Source: an uncultured Cellvibrio sp. (GTDB lineage Bacteria; Pseudomonadota; Gammaproteobacteria; Pseudomonadales; Cellvibrionaceae). Taken from it: 64,000 nucleotides of DNA. A program made the position numbers and the translations under genes. The first letter of the stretch is position 1. Every line of letters begins with the position of its first letter. Of this stretch, positions 35,149 through 43,847 are shown in pieces. The stretch is taken from assembly GCA_937958105.1 (NCBI GenBank), contig CALFXJ010000002.1, forward strand, positions 1-64,000, given 5' to 3'. The notes under the pieces were generated by a model, which was given only the letters and a program-made list of their open reading frames with translations, did not search any database and had not been told where the DNA came from.

Positions 35149-36549
35149 ATGAAGAAAACAAAACTTTATCTGTTGGTTGGGTTGTTTGCCTTCGGCCCGC
35201 TTACGGCCAGCGCCAACAGTTTGCTTGAAATCTACGAGCTTGCACTCAAGAACGATGCACAATTAAAAGCAGACACTGCTGCATATGAGGCAGCCCAGGA
35301 ATTGCGTTATCTGAATCGCGCGGGGCTGTTGCCGCAGATTAACGCCAGCGCAAGTTATGTGGAAACCGACAATGACGTTACCAATAATGGCAGCGCATCG
35401 GTTGTCCCCGACCCCACTTCACCCACGGGTAATGCGGTAGGAAATGTCAACTCTACACGCACCGGCTGGGAAATCTCCTTGCAACAACCGCTGTTCAATA
35501 TGGCTTCCTGGTACACCTACAAACAAGGTGTAAAGCTCAGTGAGCAGGCCGAAGCACAATTCGGAGCAGCTCAGCAGAGCCTGATCGTGCGCGTGGCCGA
35601 AGCATACTTCAACGTGCTGCGCGCCGTGGACACACTGGAGGCCACCATTGCCGAAACCAATGCACTGTCCCATCAGCTGGAGCAAACCCGGCAGCGCTTC
35701 GAAGTGGGTCTGACTGCCATTACGGAAGTTCATGAAGCCCAGGCAGCCTACGACAGCGCCAGGGCCGCCACCTTGGAAGCGCGTGGCAACCTGAACATCA
35801 GCTTCGAAGCGCTGGAAGTACTGACCGGACAGAGCCATGAGCGGATCGCCCCGCTGGCGCCACAGTTTCCGGTGGTAGAGCCAGTACCCTCCGATCGCCA
35901 TGAGTGGGTGAAATTCTCCCTGCAGAATAACTACTCCCTCAAAGCGGCCCGTCTGGCTGCTGAAGCAGCCCGCCAGGTAGCGAAAGGGGCCAGAGCGGGC
36001 CACCTGCCCACTGTCACCGCCTCTCTCGGTTACAGCGATTACGATGATGACGGTGAGCGGTATGGCAACCCCCAGGATATCAACACCGAAGGAACCTCCG
36101 TGGGCGTCACGCTGAACGTGCCGATCTTCAGCGGCGGCCGGGTTTCTGCGCAGCGTCGCCAGACCCTGGCCCAGGCTACCGAGGCGCAGGAGCTCTTCAA
36201 CAACACCCAGCGCAGTATCATTCAGTCCACCCGCGCGCTGCACCTGTCGGTGGAAACCGGCGTAGCGCGCGTACGGGCTCGCAAGCAGGCGATTGTTTCC
36301 AGTCAGAGCGCTCTGGAAGCAACCCAGTCCGGCTATGAGGTGGGAACCCGTAACCTGGTGGAAGTACTGCAGTCTCAACGTCAGCTGTACCAGGCCCGCC
36401 GCGATTATGCGACTGCGTTGTATGACTACATCATCAATACCATCCAACTGCGTGAAGCCGCCGGCATGCTGACGCCCGCCGACGTGCAGGAAATCGATAA
36501 GTGGCTGCAGGATAATGCTCCGGTAAACCGCGGCCAGTACCAGTTGTAA
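35149..36549 (+). CDS. tolC: Outer membrane efflux channel TolC
   Basis: Encodes 466 residues from the ATG at 35149; the frame is open seven codons upstream but this ATG begins a good signal peptide (MKKTKLYLLVGLFAFGPLTA, cleavage after SANS region). Two internally repeated halves, each with a long helix and barrel strands, fit TolC: SLLEIYELALKNDAQLKA, GWEISLQQPLFNMASW in the first half and GVTLNVPIFSGGRVSAQ in the second. The trimer spans outer membrane and periplasm and serves drug efflux and type I secretion. A strong terminator follows at 36561. Its place near thiC and nudF agrees with the Pseudomonas order. Confidence 0.94.
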   Translation: MKKTKLYLLVGLFAFGPLTASANSLLEIYELALKNDAQLKADTAAYEAAQELRYLNRAGLLPQINASASYVETDNDVTNNGSASVVPDPTSPTGNAVGNVNSTRTGWEISLQQPLFNMASWYTYKQGVKLSEQAEAQFGAAQQSLIVRVAEAYFNVLRAVDTLEATIAETNALSHQLEQTRQRFEVGLTAITEVHEAQAAYDSARAATLEARGNLNISFEALEVLTGQSHERIAPLAPQFPVVEPVPSDRHEWVKFSLQNNYSLKAARLAAEAARQVAKGARAGHLPTVTASLGYSDYDDDGERYGNPQDINTEGTSVGVTLNVPIFSGGRVSAQRRQTLAQATEAQELFNNTQRSIIQSTRALHLSVETGVARVRARKQAIVSSQSALEATQSGYEVGTRNLVEVLQSQRQLYQARRDYATALYDYIINTIQLREAAGMLTPADVQEIDKWLQDNAPVNRGQYQL

Positions 36550-36560
36550 AGCTGCGCTTG

Positions 36561-36600
36561 ACCCCCTCTCGCCATACAAGGTCGAGAGGGGGTTATTTTT
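36561..36600 (+). terminator. Intrinsic terminator of tolC
   Basis: Stem ACCCCCTCTCG (36561-36571) with CGAGAGGGGGT (36583-36593), 11 perfect pairs, followed by TATTTTT. It starts 12 bp after the tolC stop. Confidence 0.92.
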
Positions 36601-36745
36601 CATCTCACGCTTCGCCCTCAGCACGGTTTTCTTTCTCACCGGCGTAATGCGGCGCCCGTCACGCTTCAACCTGGCCTCATACATTGCCTAGTCGGTGACC
36701 CCGGTGTACATTCCGCTGGCCCCGCCACTGTCCGACGTGCTGCTT

Positions 36746-37573
36746 ATGGATATTGAACTGCTCAAGACCTTTATCGAAGTCACTCAGGTGCGCCATTTCG
36801 GCCGCGCTGCGGACAACCTGTTTCTGACGCCAGCCGCCGTCAGTGCGCGAATCCGCCAGCTTGAGCAGATGCTGGGCGTTATCCTGCTGCACCGTATTCG
36901 CGGCAATATTCAAATGACGGCGGAAGGCGAACGCCTGTTACCCCACGCCAAAAAGCTGCTGCAGGCCTGGTCAGAGACCTTGGAAGATCTGTCAATCAGG
37001 CTGGAGCCGGAAAACCGCCTGAGCCTGGGTGCCCTCTCCTTAGTCTGGCAATGCCGATTACCGGATCTGGTGCAGAGCCTGCTTCAGCTGTCCGCCAACC
37101 GGGGCCTGTCGGTGGAGTCCCTGTCGCACCTGGAATTGATCAGCCAGGTACTCGCCCAGCAACTGGACCTGGCTCTTCTGCTGGATGTACCGCAGCACCC
37201 GGAGCTGCATGCGGTTAAAGTGGCAGAACAGGAGCTGGTACTCTGCCGGTCCCATGCACAGGAACCCGCTTCAGAACCCCTGCCTTATTTTCTTATCGAA
37301 TGGAGCGCCGCCTTTGCCGCGTTTCATGACCGGCGCACGCCGGGGATGACACCGCGCCTGCGAACTACCGAGGCCGCATTGGCGCTACGGTTGATGGAGC
37401 AGACACCGGCTTTTGCCTACTTGCCCGCACATCTTGGTTTCGCGCGCGTAGAAGATGCTCCCCGTTTCGTACAGCCGATCTATCTGATTTACAAAGCAGG
37501 GAGAGAGCACGACACAGCACTGGCACCCGTACTGGCGCAGCTTAAACAGACCACGACCACACGTCAGGTTTAG
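36746..37573 (+). CDS. LysR-family regulator, HdfR-like
   Basis: Encodes 275 residues from the ATG at 36746. The winged helix-turn-helix is at the N-terminus: MDIELLKTFIEVTQVRHFGR followed by AADNLFLTPAAVSARIRQLE, the pattern of the HdfR subgroup. The remaining part is a LysR effector-binding domain (about 90-270), somewhat short. In E. coli HdfR represses flhDC and affects gltBD, but the target here is unknown. It converges with the PA3496-family gene. Many LysR regulators act on adjacent divergent genes; tolC upstream is co-oriented and separately terminated. Confidence 0.87.
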   Translation: MDIELLKTFIEVTQVRHFGRAADNLFLTPAAVSARIRQLEQMLGVILLHRIRGNIQMTAEGERLLPHAKKLLQAWSETLEDLSIRLEPENRLSLGALSLVWQCRLPDLVQSLLQLSANRGLSVESLSHLELISQVLAQQLDLALLLDVPQHPELHAVKVAEQELVLCRSHAQEPASEPLPYFLIEWSAAFAAFHDRRTPGMTPRLRTTEAALALRLMEQTPAFAYLPAHLGFARVEDAPRFVQPIYLIYKAGREHDTALAPVLAQLKQTTTTRQV

Positions 37574-37591
37574 AAAAGGAAAGTGAAGAAG

Positions 37592-37627
37592 TTGACTGAC
37601 CAGCAATAAATCAAGCCAGTCAGTCAA
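37592..37627. terminator. Hairpin between convergent lysR-type and PA3496-like genes
   Basis: Arms TTGACTGAC (37592-37600) and GTCAGTCAA (37619-37627), nine perfect pairs around an 18-nt loop. No strong T run, so this is a weak terminator candidate. Confidence 0.45.
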
Positions 37628-37649
37628 TTGGAGGAAATGGTGGGGTTAA

Positions 37650-37853
37650 TTAAAAATCCAGTTCGGATAAATCATCAAATCCAAGTTGTTCTTTAAGACG
37701 GCGACGTTCCAACCGATCTTCAATTTTGCGGCGCATTTCGAGCATATGCTGGCTCGCTTCTTTGCCGGTGAGCTTGGGTTGCTCGTCATCGTCAATATCG
37801 ATCACATCATTCAGTAAATCAGCATCAGCAGGGCTATGTTCATCGACAGACAT
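37650..37853 (-). CDS. PA3496-family small protein
   Basis: A 67-residue acidic protein. The first 30 residues are rich in aspartate and glutamate (DLLNDVIDIDDDEQPKL); the rest is one charged helix (MLEMRRKIEDRLERRRLKEQ) ending LGFDDLSELDF. This arrangement matches the small PA3496 family of Pseudomonas-like bacteria, described as putative envelope-integrity proteins. There is no signal peptide or membrane segment. Function is not established. Confidence 0.8.
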   Translation of the reverse strand: MSVDEHSPADADLLNDVIDIDDDEQPKLTGKEASQHMLEMRRKIEDRLERRRLKEQLGFDDLSELDF

Positions 37854-38153
37854 ACAACTACTCCAGAATCGACAGATATGAAGGAAGTTAACGCAACTAC
37901 TATGTGTACTATGACTACAACGACAACCGGGACTGTGTCAGCCAATAAACAGGCTGTCGATTGACACCTGCCACGTCCCCTCAACGGCTCCGGCAGTTTG
38001 TCCCGCGCTATTTATCATAGCTCTGACGCCAAACAAAGCAAAAAAAATTTGTCGATACGAATAATATTTTTCATTTTACCGGCCGCCCCCAGCCAAGTAA
38101 AAACCGCATCCAATGGGCGACATGGCCCCGGCAGGAACCTTCGAGGATAAAGT
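37854..38153. other. 300-bp gap without a gene
   Basis: Divergent region between the PA3496-like gene and the rimB homologue. It has a short AT-rich stretch (38035-38080) with AATAATATT and a ribosome site GAGGAT just before the next gene's GTG. I see no repeat or structured element. Confidence 0.5.
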
Positions 38154-38609
38154 GTGACCACCAGAGAACAGCAGCTTATCGGTTGGCGGGAGTGGGTCAT
38201 GCTGACTGACTTTTCCGGCACCCGTATCAAAGCGAAGGTGGACACCGGGGCCAAGACCAGCGCGCTGCATGCTTACTATGTCACCCCCTTTGAACGGGAT
38301 GGCCAGACCTGGGTCAGGTTTGGACTCCACCCGCTGCAGGGGCGTAACGACACCAGTATTGAATGCGAAGCACCGGTCAAGGACCGCCGTCAGGTAACCG
38401 ATTCCGGTGGACATAGAGAATGGCGTTTTGTCATTGAAACCACCGTCAGGCTTAAGGATCGGGAGCTGACGATTGAAATCACCCTGACGGACCGGGAGAA
38501 CATGCGGTTCCGTATGCTGCTGGGGCGCAGTGCCCTGCGGCGAGGATATGTCGTCGATAGTTCTAAATCGTTTGTCCTGGGCGGCAACAAGAATGAACCC
38601 CCCGTATAA
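38154..38609 (+). CDS. rimB: RimB-type retropepsin-like aspartic protease
   Basis: Encodes 151 residues of the family annotated as ATP-dependent zinc protease or RimB. The retropepsin-like catalytic motif is DTGAKTSALHA near residues 32-42, and a later MRFRMLLGRSAL with LGR matches the second family motif. The RimABK work in Pseudomonas assigns RimB a role in trimming glutamate tails added by RimK to ribosomal protein S6. The rimK homologue directly downstream (80 bp) supports that link. The start is GTG with ribosome site GAGGAT. Confidence 0.87.
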   Translation: MTTREQQLIGWREWVMLTDFSGTRIKAKVDTGAKTSALHAYYVTPFERDGQTWVRFGLHPLQGRNDTSIECEAPVKDRRQVTDSGGHREWRFVIETTVRLKDRELTIEITLTDRENMRFRMLLGRSALRRGYVVDSSKSFVLGGNKNEPPV

Positions 38610-38689
38610 ATAACGGCCTCAGTCTTTTACGCCCCAAGCGTAACTTCCTTTTTTATAACCCTTCTTAATTCTTATTCCTCGGTCATTTT

Positions 38690-39595
38690 ATGAAAATTGC
38701 CATACTGTCCCGTAATCGCCGCCTCTACTCTACCCGTCGTCTGGTAGAAGCCGGAGTGAAGCGCGGCCACGAGATGCATGTTATCGATATCCTCAAGTGC
38801 TACATGGACATCACCTCTTCCAGCCCGGCCATCTGGTACATGGGCAATAAACTCGAAGGGTTCGATGCCGTGATTCCACGAATTGGTGCGTCGGTGACGC
38901 ATTACGGTTTGGCTGTTATCCGCCAGTTTGAAATGATGGGGGTTTACTGCCTGACCGAGTCCGTGGCGCTGGGTCGTTCGCGGGATAAATTGCGGGCACT
39001 GCAGTTGCTTTCCCGCAAAGGTCTGGGACTGCCTAAAACCAGCTTCGCGTACAACGTGCATGACACCAAGGAGCTGATCAAGCTCGTCGGTGGCACACCG
39101 CTGGTGCTTAAGCTGTGCGAAGGCACCCAGGGACGCGGTATTGTCCTGGCGGAAACCCCAAAAGCGGCGGAGAGTGTGATCGAGGCATTCCGCGAGCTGC
39201 GTGCGGAGTTTCTGGTGCAGGAATTTATCAAGGAGGCCGGAGGCAGCGACGTACGTTGTTTTGTGATTGGTAACAAAGTTGTTGCCGCCATGCAGCGCAC
39301 TGCGCAGGAAGGTGAATTTCGCTCCAACCTGCACCGCGGCGGCACCGCCTCCATCACCAAACTCACACCCACCGAGCGACGCACCGCGATCAAAGCGGCC
39401 ACCACCATGGGGCTGCATGTCGCTGGCGTGGACCTGCTGCGCTCCGCCCGCGGCCCTCTGGTGATGGAAGTAAATTCGTCCCCAGGGCTGGAAGGCATTG
39501 AAGCCGCCACCAAGAAAGACATCGCCGACGCCATCATCACCTTCACAGAAGAAAACGCCCGCCCCCACAGCAACCGCACGCGCGGTCAAGGTTGA
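38690..39595 (+). CDS. rimK: Ribosomal protein S6 glutamate ligase RimK
   Basis: Encodes 301 residues of ATP-grasp fold. It opens MKIAILSRNRRLYSTRRLVE and has the ATP-grasp segments LVLKLCEGTQGRGI near 140 and HVAGVDLLRSARGPLVMEVN near 243-262, whose acidic residues bind Mg. RimK adds glutamate residues to the C-terminus of ribosomal protein S6 and also makes poly-alpha-glutamate, changing ribosome behaviour. It lies behind rimB. Repeats fill the region after its stop. Confidence 0.94.
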   Translation: MKIAILSRNRRLYSTRRLVEAGVKRGHEMHVIDILKCYMDITSSSPAIWYMGNKLEGFDAVIPRIGASVTHYGLAVIRQFEMMGVYCLTESVALGRSRDKLRALQLLSRKGLGLPKTSFAYNVHDTKELIKLVGGTPLVLKLCEGTQGRGIVLAETPKAAESVIEAFRELRAEFLVQEFIKEAGGSDVRCFVIGNKVVAAMQRTAQEGEFRSNLHRGGTASITKLTPTERRTAIKAATTMGLHVAGVDLLRSARGPLVMEVNSSPGLEGIEAATKKDIADAIITFTEENARPHSNRTRGQG

Positions 39596-39666
39596 TTGGG
39601 TGCTGATAAGCAAATCAGTTAAAGGATCCGATCGGATCGAAAAGTCAGATCACCTCGCAACCCCAA

Positions 39667-39828
39667 GTCGGATTACGCCGCTATGCGACTAATCCGACCT
39701 ACAAAATGAGAAAAGATTATCGCCTAGGGCGGTTAATCCGATAAGAGAGTGTTATCGCGTAGGTCGGATTAGCCGATAAGAGAAGATTATCGAGTAGGTC
39801 GGATTAGCCGCATAGCGGCGTAATCCGA
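39667..39828. repeat. Intact and degraded GTCGGATTA repeats
   Basis: A reverse copy at 39667-39702 and a forward copy at 39793-39828 are intact and share the same CCGC(A)TA(T)GCG-type centre. Between them are fragments: GGCGGTTAATCCGATAAG (39729-39746) and a left half-copy GTAGGTCGGATTAGCCGATAAG (39759-39780), each followed by similar AGAG..TATCG text, suggesting partial duplications. They fill most of the 281-bp gap between rimK and hisC. Confidence 0.85.
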
Positions 39829-39876
39829 CGGACACACCGCAATCAGCGCAGAGGGCTAACCCGACAAAAAGACCGG

Positions 39877-40932
39877 TCAGCGGCTTAGAGTTTTCAGCAC
39901 GCTGATCATATGCTGCATCTCGGCGTCGGTACCGATGGTGATCCGCAGAAATTTATCAATCCGGGGAGCGTTGAAGTAGCGTACCAGGATTTTATGCTCC
40001 CGGAGCCGTGCCGCGAGGTCGCCGGCTTCGCCTGGGGGTTGCGCCAGTACAAAGTTGGCTTGGGATGGCAGCACCTTGAAGCCCAATGCCTGCAGCTGCT
40101 CGGTTGTCCATTCCCGCGTGGCGATGACTTTGTCGCGACAGGTACGGAAGTATTCCTCATCTTCGACGGCAGCGACGGCTGCCGCTTCCGCCAGACGGTC
40201 CAGCGGGTAAGAGTTGAATGAGTTCTTGACGCGATCCAGCCCTTCGATCAACTGCTCATCACCGATAGCAAAGCCTACGCGCATCCCGGCCAGTGCGCGG
40301 GACTTGGACAGGGTCTGCACCACCAGCAGATTAGGGTAACGGTCAACCAGTGATGCTGCAGTCTCACCGCCAAAATCAATATATGCTTCATCCACCAGCA
40401 CTACCGACTGAGTATTGCGCTGGAGCAGTTGCTCCAGCTCTGCCAGGGGTTTGCCGATTGCAGTAGGAGCGTTGGGGTTCGGGAAGATAATGCCGCCGTT
40501 GTCCGTAGGGTAGTCTGCGAAGTCGATGGTGAAGTCTTCGCGCAAAGGAATTTTGCGGGCCGTTATGCCAAACAGCTGGCAATAAACTTTGTAGAAGCTG
40601 TAGGTGATGTCAGGAAACAGCAGGGGCTTGGGCTGTTGAAAAAACGCCATAAAGGACAGAGCCAACACCTCGTCGGAACCATTGCCGATAAAGATCTGCT
40701 CCGGCTTCACCGAATAATATTCAGCGAGGGTCTGCTTCAGTCTGCGCGAGTTGGGGTCCGGGTAGAGGCGCAGACGCGCGATGGCATCGGCATTCAACAC
40801 CTGCTCTACCCGGGGTGATGGTGGGTAAGGATTCTCATTGGTGTTGAGTTTGATCAGGCCATCAATCTGCGGTTGTTCACCGGGCACATAGGGCTCCAGT
40901 TGACGCACCACTTCACTCCAGAACTGCGACAT
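39877..40932 (-). CDS. hisC: Histidinol-phosphate aminotransferase
   Basis: Encodes 351 residues from the ATG at 40932; the open frame continues 41 codons upstream without homology. It is a fold-type I PLP enzyme: LNTNENPYPPSPRV near the start, GNGSDEVL near residue 84, VDEAYIDFGG and the PLP lysine in TLSKSRALAGMRVG near 215. It converts histidinol phosphate and 2-oxoglutarate to imidazole-acetol phosphate and glutamate, and related enzymes also use aromatic amino acids. It is away from other his genes and divergent from an aromatic aminotransferase, so a role in aromatic metabolism is possible. Confidence 0.92.
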   Translation of the reverse strand: MSQFWSEVVRQLEPYVPGEQPQIDGLIKLNTNENPYPPSPRVEQVLNADAIARLRLYPDPNSRRLKQTLAEYYSVKPEQIFIGNGSDEVLALSFMAFFQQPKPLLFPDITYSFYKVYCQLFGITARKIPLREDFTIDFADYPTDNGGIIFPNPNAPTAIGKPLAELEQLLQRNTQSVVLVDEAYIDFGGETAASLVDRYPNLLVVQTLSKSRALAGMRVGFAIGDEQLIEGLDRVKNSFNSYPLDRLAEAAAVAAVEDEEYFRTCRDKVIATREWTTEQLQALGFKVLPSQANFVLAQPPGEAGDLAARLREHKILVRYFNAPRIDKFLRITIGTDAEMQHMISVLKTLSR

Positions 40933-41159
40933 AGTCAGACAAGGCTCCTGCATAAGACAAAAATAAGGCGCAGAGTATACCTGAACGCGCCTCCGCCGTC
41001 TGAACAGGCCCCTTTCGTTCAGGATTTCTCCGCACTCAATGCACCTGTTAAACACCGACCTAAGGCGTATAATCGGGCCCCACTTTCAGCCGTGGAACGC
41101 ATCAGTCGGGGCAAGCCGCTACCCGCCCAGGCATGCACTTACATTTATCCGGAGTCATC

Positions 41160-42356
41160 ATGTTTGAAACCCTGCCCCTGTTACCCGCCGACCCCATCCT
41201 TGGCCTGAGTGCCGCTTATCAGCAGGATACCAATCCCAACAAGGTGGATCTTGGGGTGGGCGTCTATAAAAACGATGCCGGATTAACCCCCGTCATGGCG
41301 GCAGTCAAAGCAGCGGAGCGTCTGCGTTTCGAGCAGGAGAATACCAAGGCTTATACCAATCCCGCAGGCTACCCCGGGGCCAATGAGGCCGTGGCAGGCT
41401 TAATCTACGGTGCCGATCACGCTGCGGTTTCAGGCAATCGGGTCCGCACCATCCAGACTCCCGGTGGCTGTGGTGCTTTGCGGGCGGCAGCCGAATTTAT
41501 CCAGCGCGCTAAGCCCGGCGCCACCATCTGGGTCAGCAACCCGACCTGGGCCAACCACATCCCCCTGCTCAGCAGTGCAGGATTGAAGCTGCGTGAATAT
41601 CCCTATTACAACTACGCCACTCACAGCCTCGACTTTGAGGCCATGCAGGCGACCTTGAACGAGATCCCTGCGGGGGATCTGGTATTGCTTCATGCCTGCT
41701 GCCACAACCCCAGCGGCGCCGATCTTTCCCCCGAGCAATGGCAGGAAGTAGCGCGCATCGCACAGAACCGTGGCTTTGTACCCTTTATTGACATGGCCTA
41801 TCAGGGCTTCGGTGAAGGGCTGGACGAGGATGCCTATGGCATTCGACTGCTGGCAGAGTCAGTGCCGGAACTGGTGGTTGCTGCGTCCTTTTCCAAAAAC
41901 TTCGGCCTCTACCGCGAGCGTGCCGGGACCTTGAGTCTGGTGCTGGCGAATGAAGCCCAGGCCAGCGCCGCCATGAGCCAGCTGCTCAGTGTGACCCGTG
42001 GCCTCTACTCCATGCCGCCGGCTCATGGCAGCGCCATCGTGGACATCATCCTTCACAACAGCGAGCTGACCCGTCAGTGGCAGGAAGAGCTGGGCCAGAT
42101 GCGTCAGCGCATCCAGAACCTGCGGACCGGTCTGGTGACTTCGCTGAATCAGCGTCAGGACGAACGGGATTTCAGCTTTATCGCTCACGAGCGCGGCATG
42201 TTTTCGTTCCTGGGCCTGAACGTAGAGCAGGTGCACCGCCTGAAGAACGAATTCAGCATCTACATGACCGACACCAGCCGTATCAGTGTTGCCGGTTTAA
42301 CCGTCGAGAAAATGGGTTACGTCAGTGAGGCGATTGCGCAGGTACTGCGCGGTTAG
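41160..42356 (+). CDS. tyrB: Aromatic/aspartate aminotransferase
   Basis: Encodes 398 residues from the ATG at 41160. Class I aminotransferase markers are VDLGVGVYKNDAG near residue 29, YPGANEAVAGL, HACCHNPSGADLSPEQW around 175-191, and the PLP lysine in ASFSKNFGLYRERAG near 247. It interconverts aspartate or aromatic amino acids with their oxo acids. TyrB and AspC are hard to tell apart from sequence alone, so the symbol is provisional. It is divergent from hisC with a 227-bp shared promoter region. Confidence 0.87.
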   Translation: MFETLPLLPADPILGLSAAYQQDTNPNKVDLGVGVYKNDAGLTPVMAAVKAAERLRFEQENTKAYTNPAGYPGANEAVAGLIYGADHAAVSGNRVRTIQTPGGCGALRAAAEFIQRAKPGATIWVSNPTWANHIPLLSSAGLKLREYPYYNYATHSLDFEAMQATLNEIPAGDLVLLHACCHNPSGADLSPEQWQEVARIAQNRGFVPFIDMAYQGFGEGLDEDAYGIRLLAESVPELVVAASFSKNFGLYRERAGTLSLVLANEAQASAAMSQLLSVTRGLYSMPPAHGSAIVDIILHNSELTRQWQEELGQMRQRIQNLRTGLVTSLNQRQDERDFSFIAHERGMFSFLGLNVEQVHRLKNEFSIYMTDTSRISVAGLTVEKMGYVSEAIAQVLRG

Positions 42357-42363
42357 GAATAAA

Positions 42364-42396
42364 ATCCAGATCCCTGAGCGATTCAGGGATCTGGAT
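42364..42396. terminator. Hairpin between convergent tyrB and mscS-like genes
   Basis: Stem ATCCAGATCCCTGA (42364-42377) with TCAGGGATCTGGAT (42383-42396), 14 perfect pairs and a five-base loop. There is no T run, but length and position favour termination in both directions. Confidence 0.7.
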
Positions 42397-42411
42397 GTAG
42401 CCGGGCGGCGA

Positions 42412-42924
42412 TCAGTGTTCCTCAATCACCGCCGGCGGTAAGGGATGATCCAGCTTCAACACCGCCTTCTGCAGGATCAGCGTGTTGGGATAGGTCACGA
42501 TGTTGCCGTCATCGCGTCGCAGGATGACGTGAAACATACTGATCTCGTCAATGATGCCGCTCATGTCATCGTCTTTGTCGAGGATCTTGATGCGGTCACC
42601 GACGCGGTAGGGAAAGCCAAAAAAGATAATCATGCTGGCGGTGATGTTGCTCAGGATGGACCACTGCGCAAACAGGGCTACACCCACTACTGCGAAGATC
42701 GACGAAAGAAACACCGAGACTTCGCTGTACCCCAGACCTAAGATCAAACACACCACAACGATGCAGCAGAACACCAGGCCGATGTTCATCAGGCGTGTGA
42801 TATAACGCACACGCAAATCGCCCAGCATTTTCTTGATGCTTCGCTCGCGGGTGATCTTATGCAGAATATTGGATACCAAAAAAAACGCTGCTATACAGCC
42901 TAGTACCAGAAGTAATCTTGTCAT
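42412..42924 (-). CDS. Small MscS-family mechanosensitive channel protein
   Basis: Encodes 170 residues. Three transmembrane helices (about 3-19, 45-66, 70-90) are followed by an MscS beta domain: FFGFPYRVGDRIKI is the typical pore-exit sequence and GIIDEISMFHVILRRDDGNIVTYPN, split over about 122-147, is the middle beta domain. It ends just after that domain, lacking the C-terminal alpha/beta cage of full MscS (about 286 residues), so it is a minimal member. It likely releases osmolytes under membrane tension, but channel activity of such short forms is not assured. Confidence 0.83.
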   Translation of the reverse strand: MTRLLLVLGCIAAFFLVSNILHKITRERSIKKMLGDLRVRYITRLMNIGLVFCCIVVVCLILGLGYSEVSVFLSSIFAVVGVALFAQWSILSNITASMIIFFGFPYRVGDRIKILDKDDDMSGIIDEISMFHVILRRDDGNIVTYPNTLILQKAVLKLDHPLPPAVIEEH

Positions 42925-43045
42925 CAGAAGCTCACTTATCTCGCAGGGTCAATCTCAAATGGTTTACTGCTACCATAGGATCCATCTTTCAATGATTTGT
43001 TTGATCGCAACGCAGTATAGCGTCAGTTAACTGAAGGTAGCTCGA

Positions 43046-43798
43046 ATGGCGTCACTTTTTTGCATTGCCCACCGGGGCGGACCGATTCACAACGCTCATA
43101 CCAGTCCTGAGAACAGTCTGGAAGCGATCCGCCGCAGTCTTGAGCTGGGGGTGGATGCAATCGAAATCGACATCTGGCAAATCGAAGGTGAATTAATCGT
43201 CACCCACGATCGCCGTCTCGGTCGGCAGCTCAAAGGTCGCGGATTGCTGTTGCAGAAATCCCTGGCAGAAGTTCGCCAGCTGACACTCGAAAATGGCGAA
43301 CCCGTACCGACGCTGCATCAGGTGCTGGAACTCGTGGGCGACCGAGCATTGCTCAACATCGAAATCAAAGGCCCGGACTGCGTGCCCACGTTGGTCAAAC
43401 AGTTAACGGAATTCACCCGGGACCATCAACTGTCACTGGAGCATTATCTGGTATCCAGTTTCGACCACCGACAGTTATTCCAGATGCTCCAGGCCGCACC
43501 CGAGATAAAACGCGGCGTTCTTATGGAAGGCATTCCCTATCATTACGCGCAATGTTGTGACGAGCTGAAAGCCTATTCCTTTAATACGCATTTAGGTTTT
43601 TTAAATCAGGACATGATCAACGACGCCCGCCGCCGCGGTTTAAAAAACTGGGTTTACACCGTTAATCATGAAGAGGATTGGCAGTGGATGCTGGACCTGG
43701 GAGTAGACGGCGTCTTTACGGACAGGCCGGAGGCATTGATGGCGTTTAATCAGGCCAGTCTGAATCGAGCGAATCAGACCGGGAATTATTTTTCGTAA
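43046..43798 (+). CDS. Glycerophosphodiester phosphodiesterase
   Basis: Encodes 250 residues of the GDPD TIM-barrel family. The catalytic motifs are HRGG (residues 9-12), PENSLEAI, IEIDIW with the metal-binding acidic pair near 40-42, and VTHDRRLGR with the catalytic histidine. A late GVDGVFTDRPEAL is typical of cytosolic UgpQ-like enzymes. There is no signal peptide, so it probably cleaves glycerophosphodiesters in the cytoplasm to glycerol-3-phosphate and an alcohol. It stands alone and converges with the GNAT gene. Confidence 0.92.
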   Translation: MASLFCIAHRGGPIHNAHTSPENSLEAIRRSLELGVDAIEIDIWQIEGELIVTHDRRLGRQLKGRGLLLQKSLAEVRQLTLENGEPVPTLHQVLELVGDRALLNIEIKGPDCVPTLVKQLTEFTRDHQLSLEHYLVSSFDHRQLFQMLQAAPEIKRGVLMEGIPYHYAQCCDELKAYSFNTHLGFLNQDMINDARRRGLKNWVYTVNHEEDWQWMLDLGVDGVFTDRPEALMAFNQASLNRANQTGNYFS

Positions 43799-43847
43799 AT
43801 CATCTGGATAATGTTCGACAATTTTTTTTGCACGCCGAACAGTCCCG

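Noticed and set aside
35419..36684. Minus-strand 421-codon open frame
   Set aside because: It is antisense to tolC and has no family features.
38672..39613. Minus-strand 313-codon open frame
   Set aside because: It is antisense to rimK over its whole length; the ATP-grasp motifs are on the plus strand.
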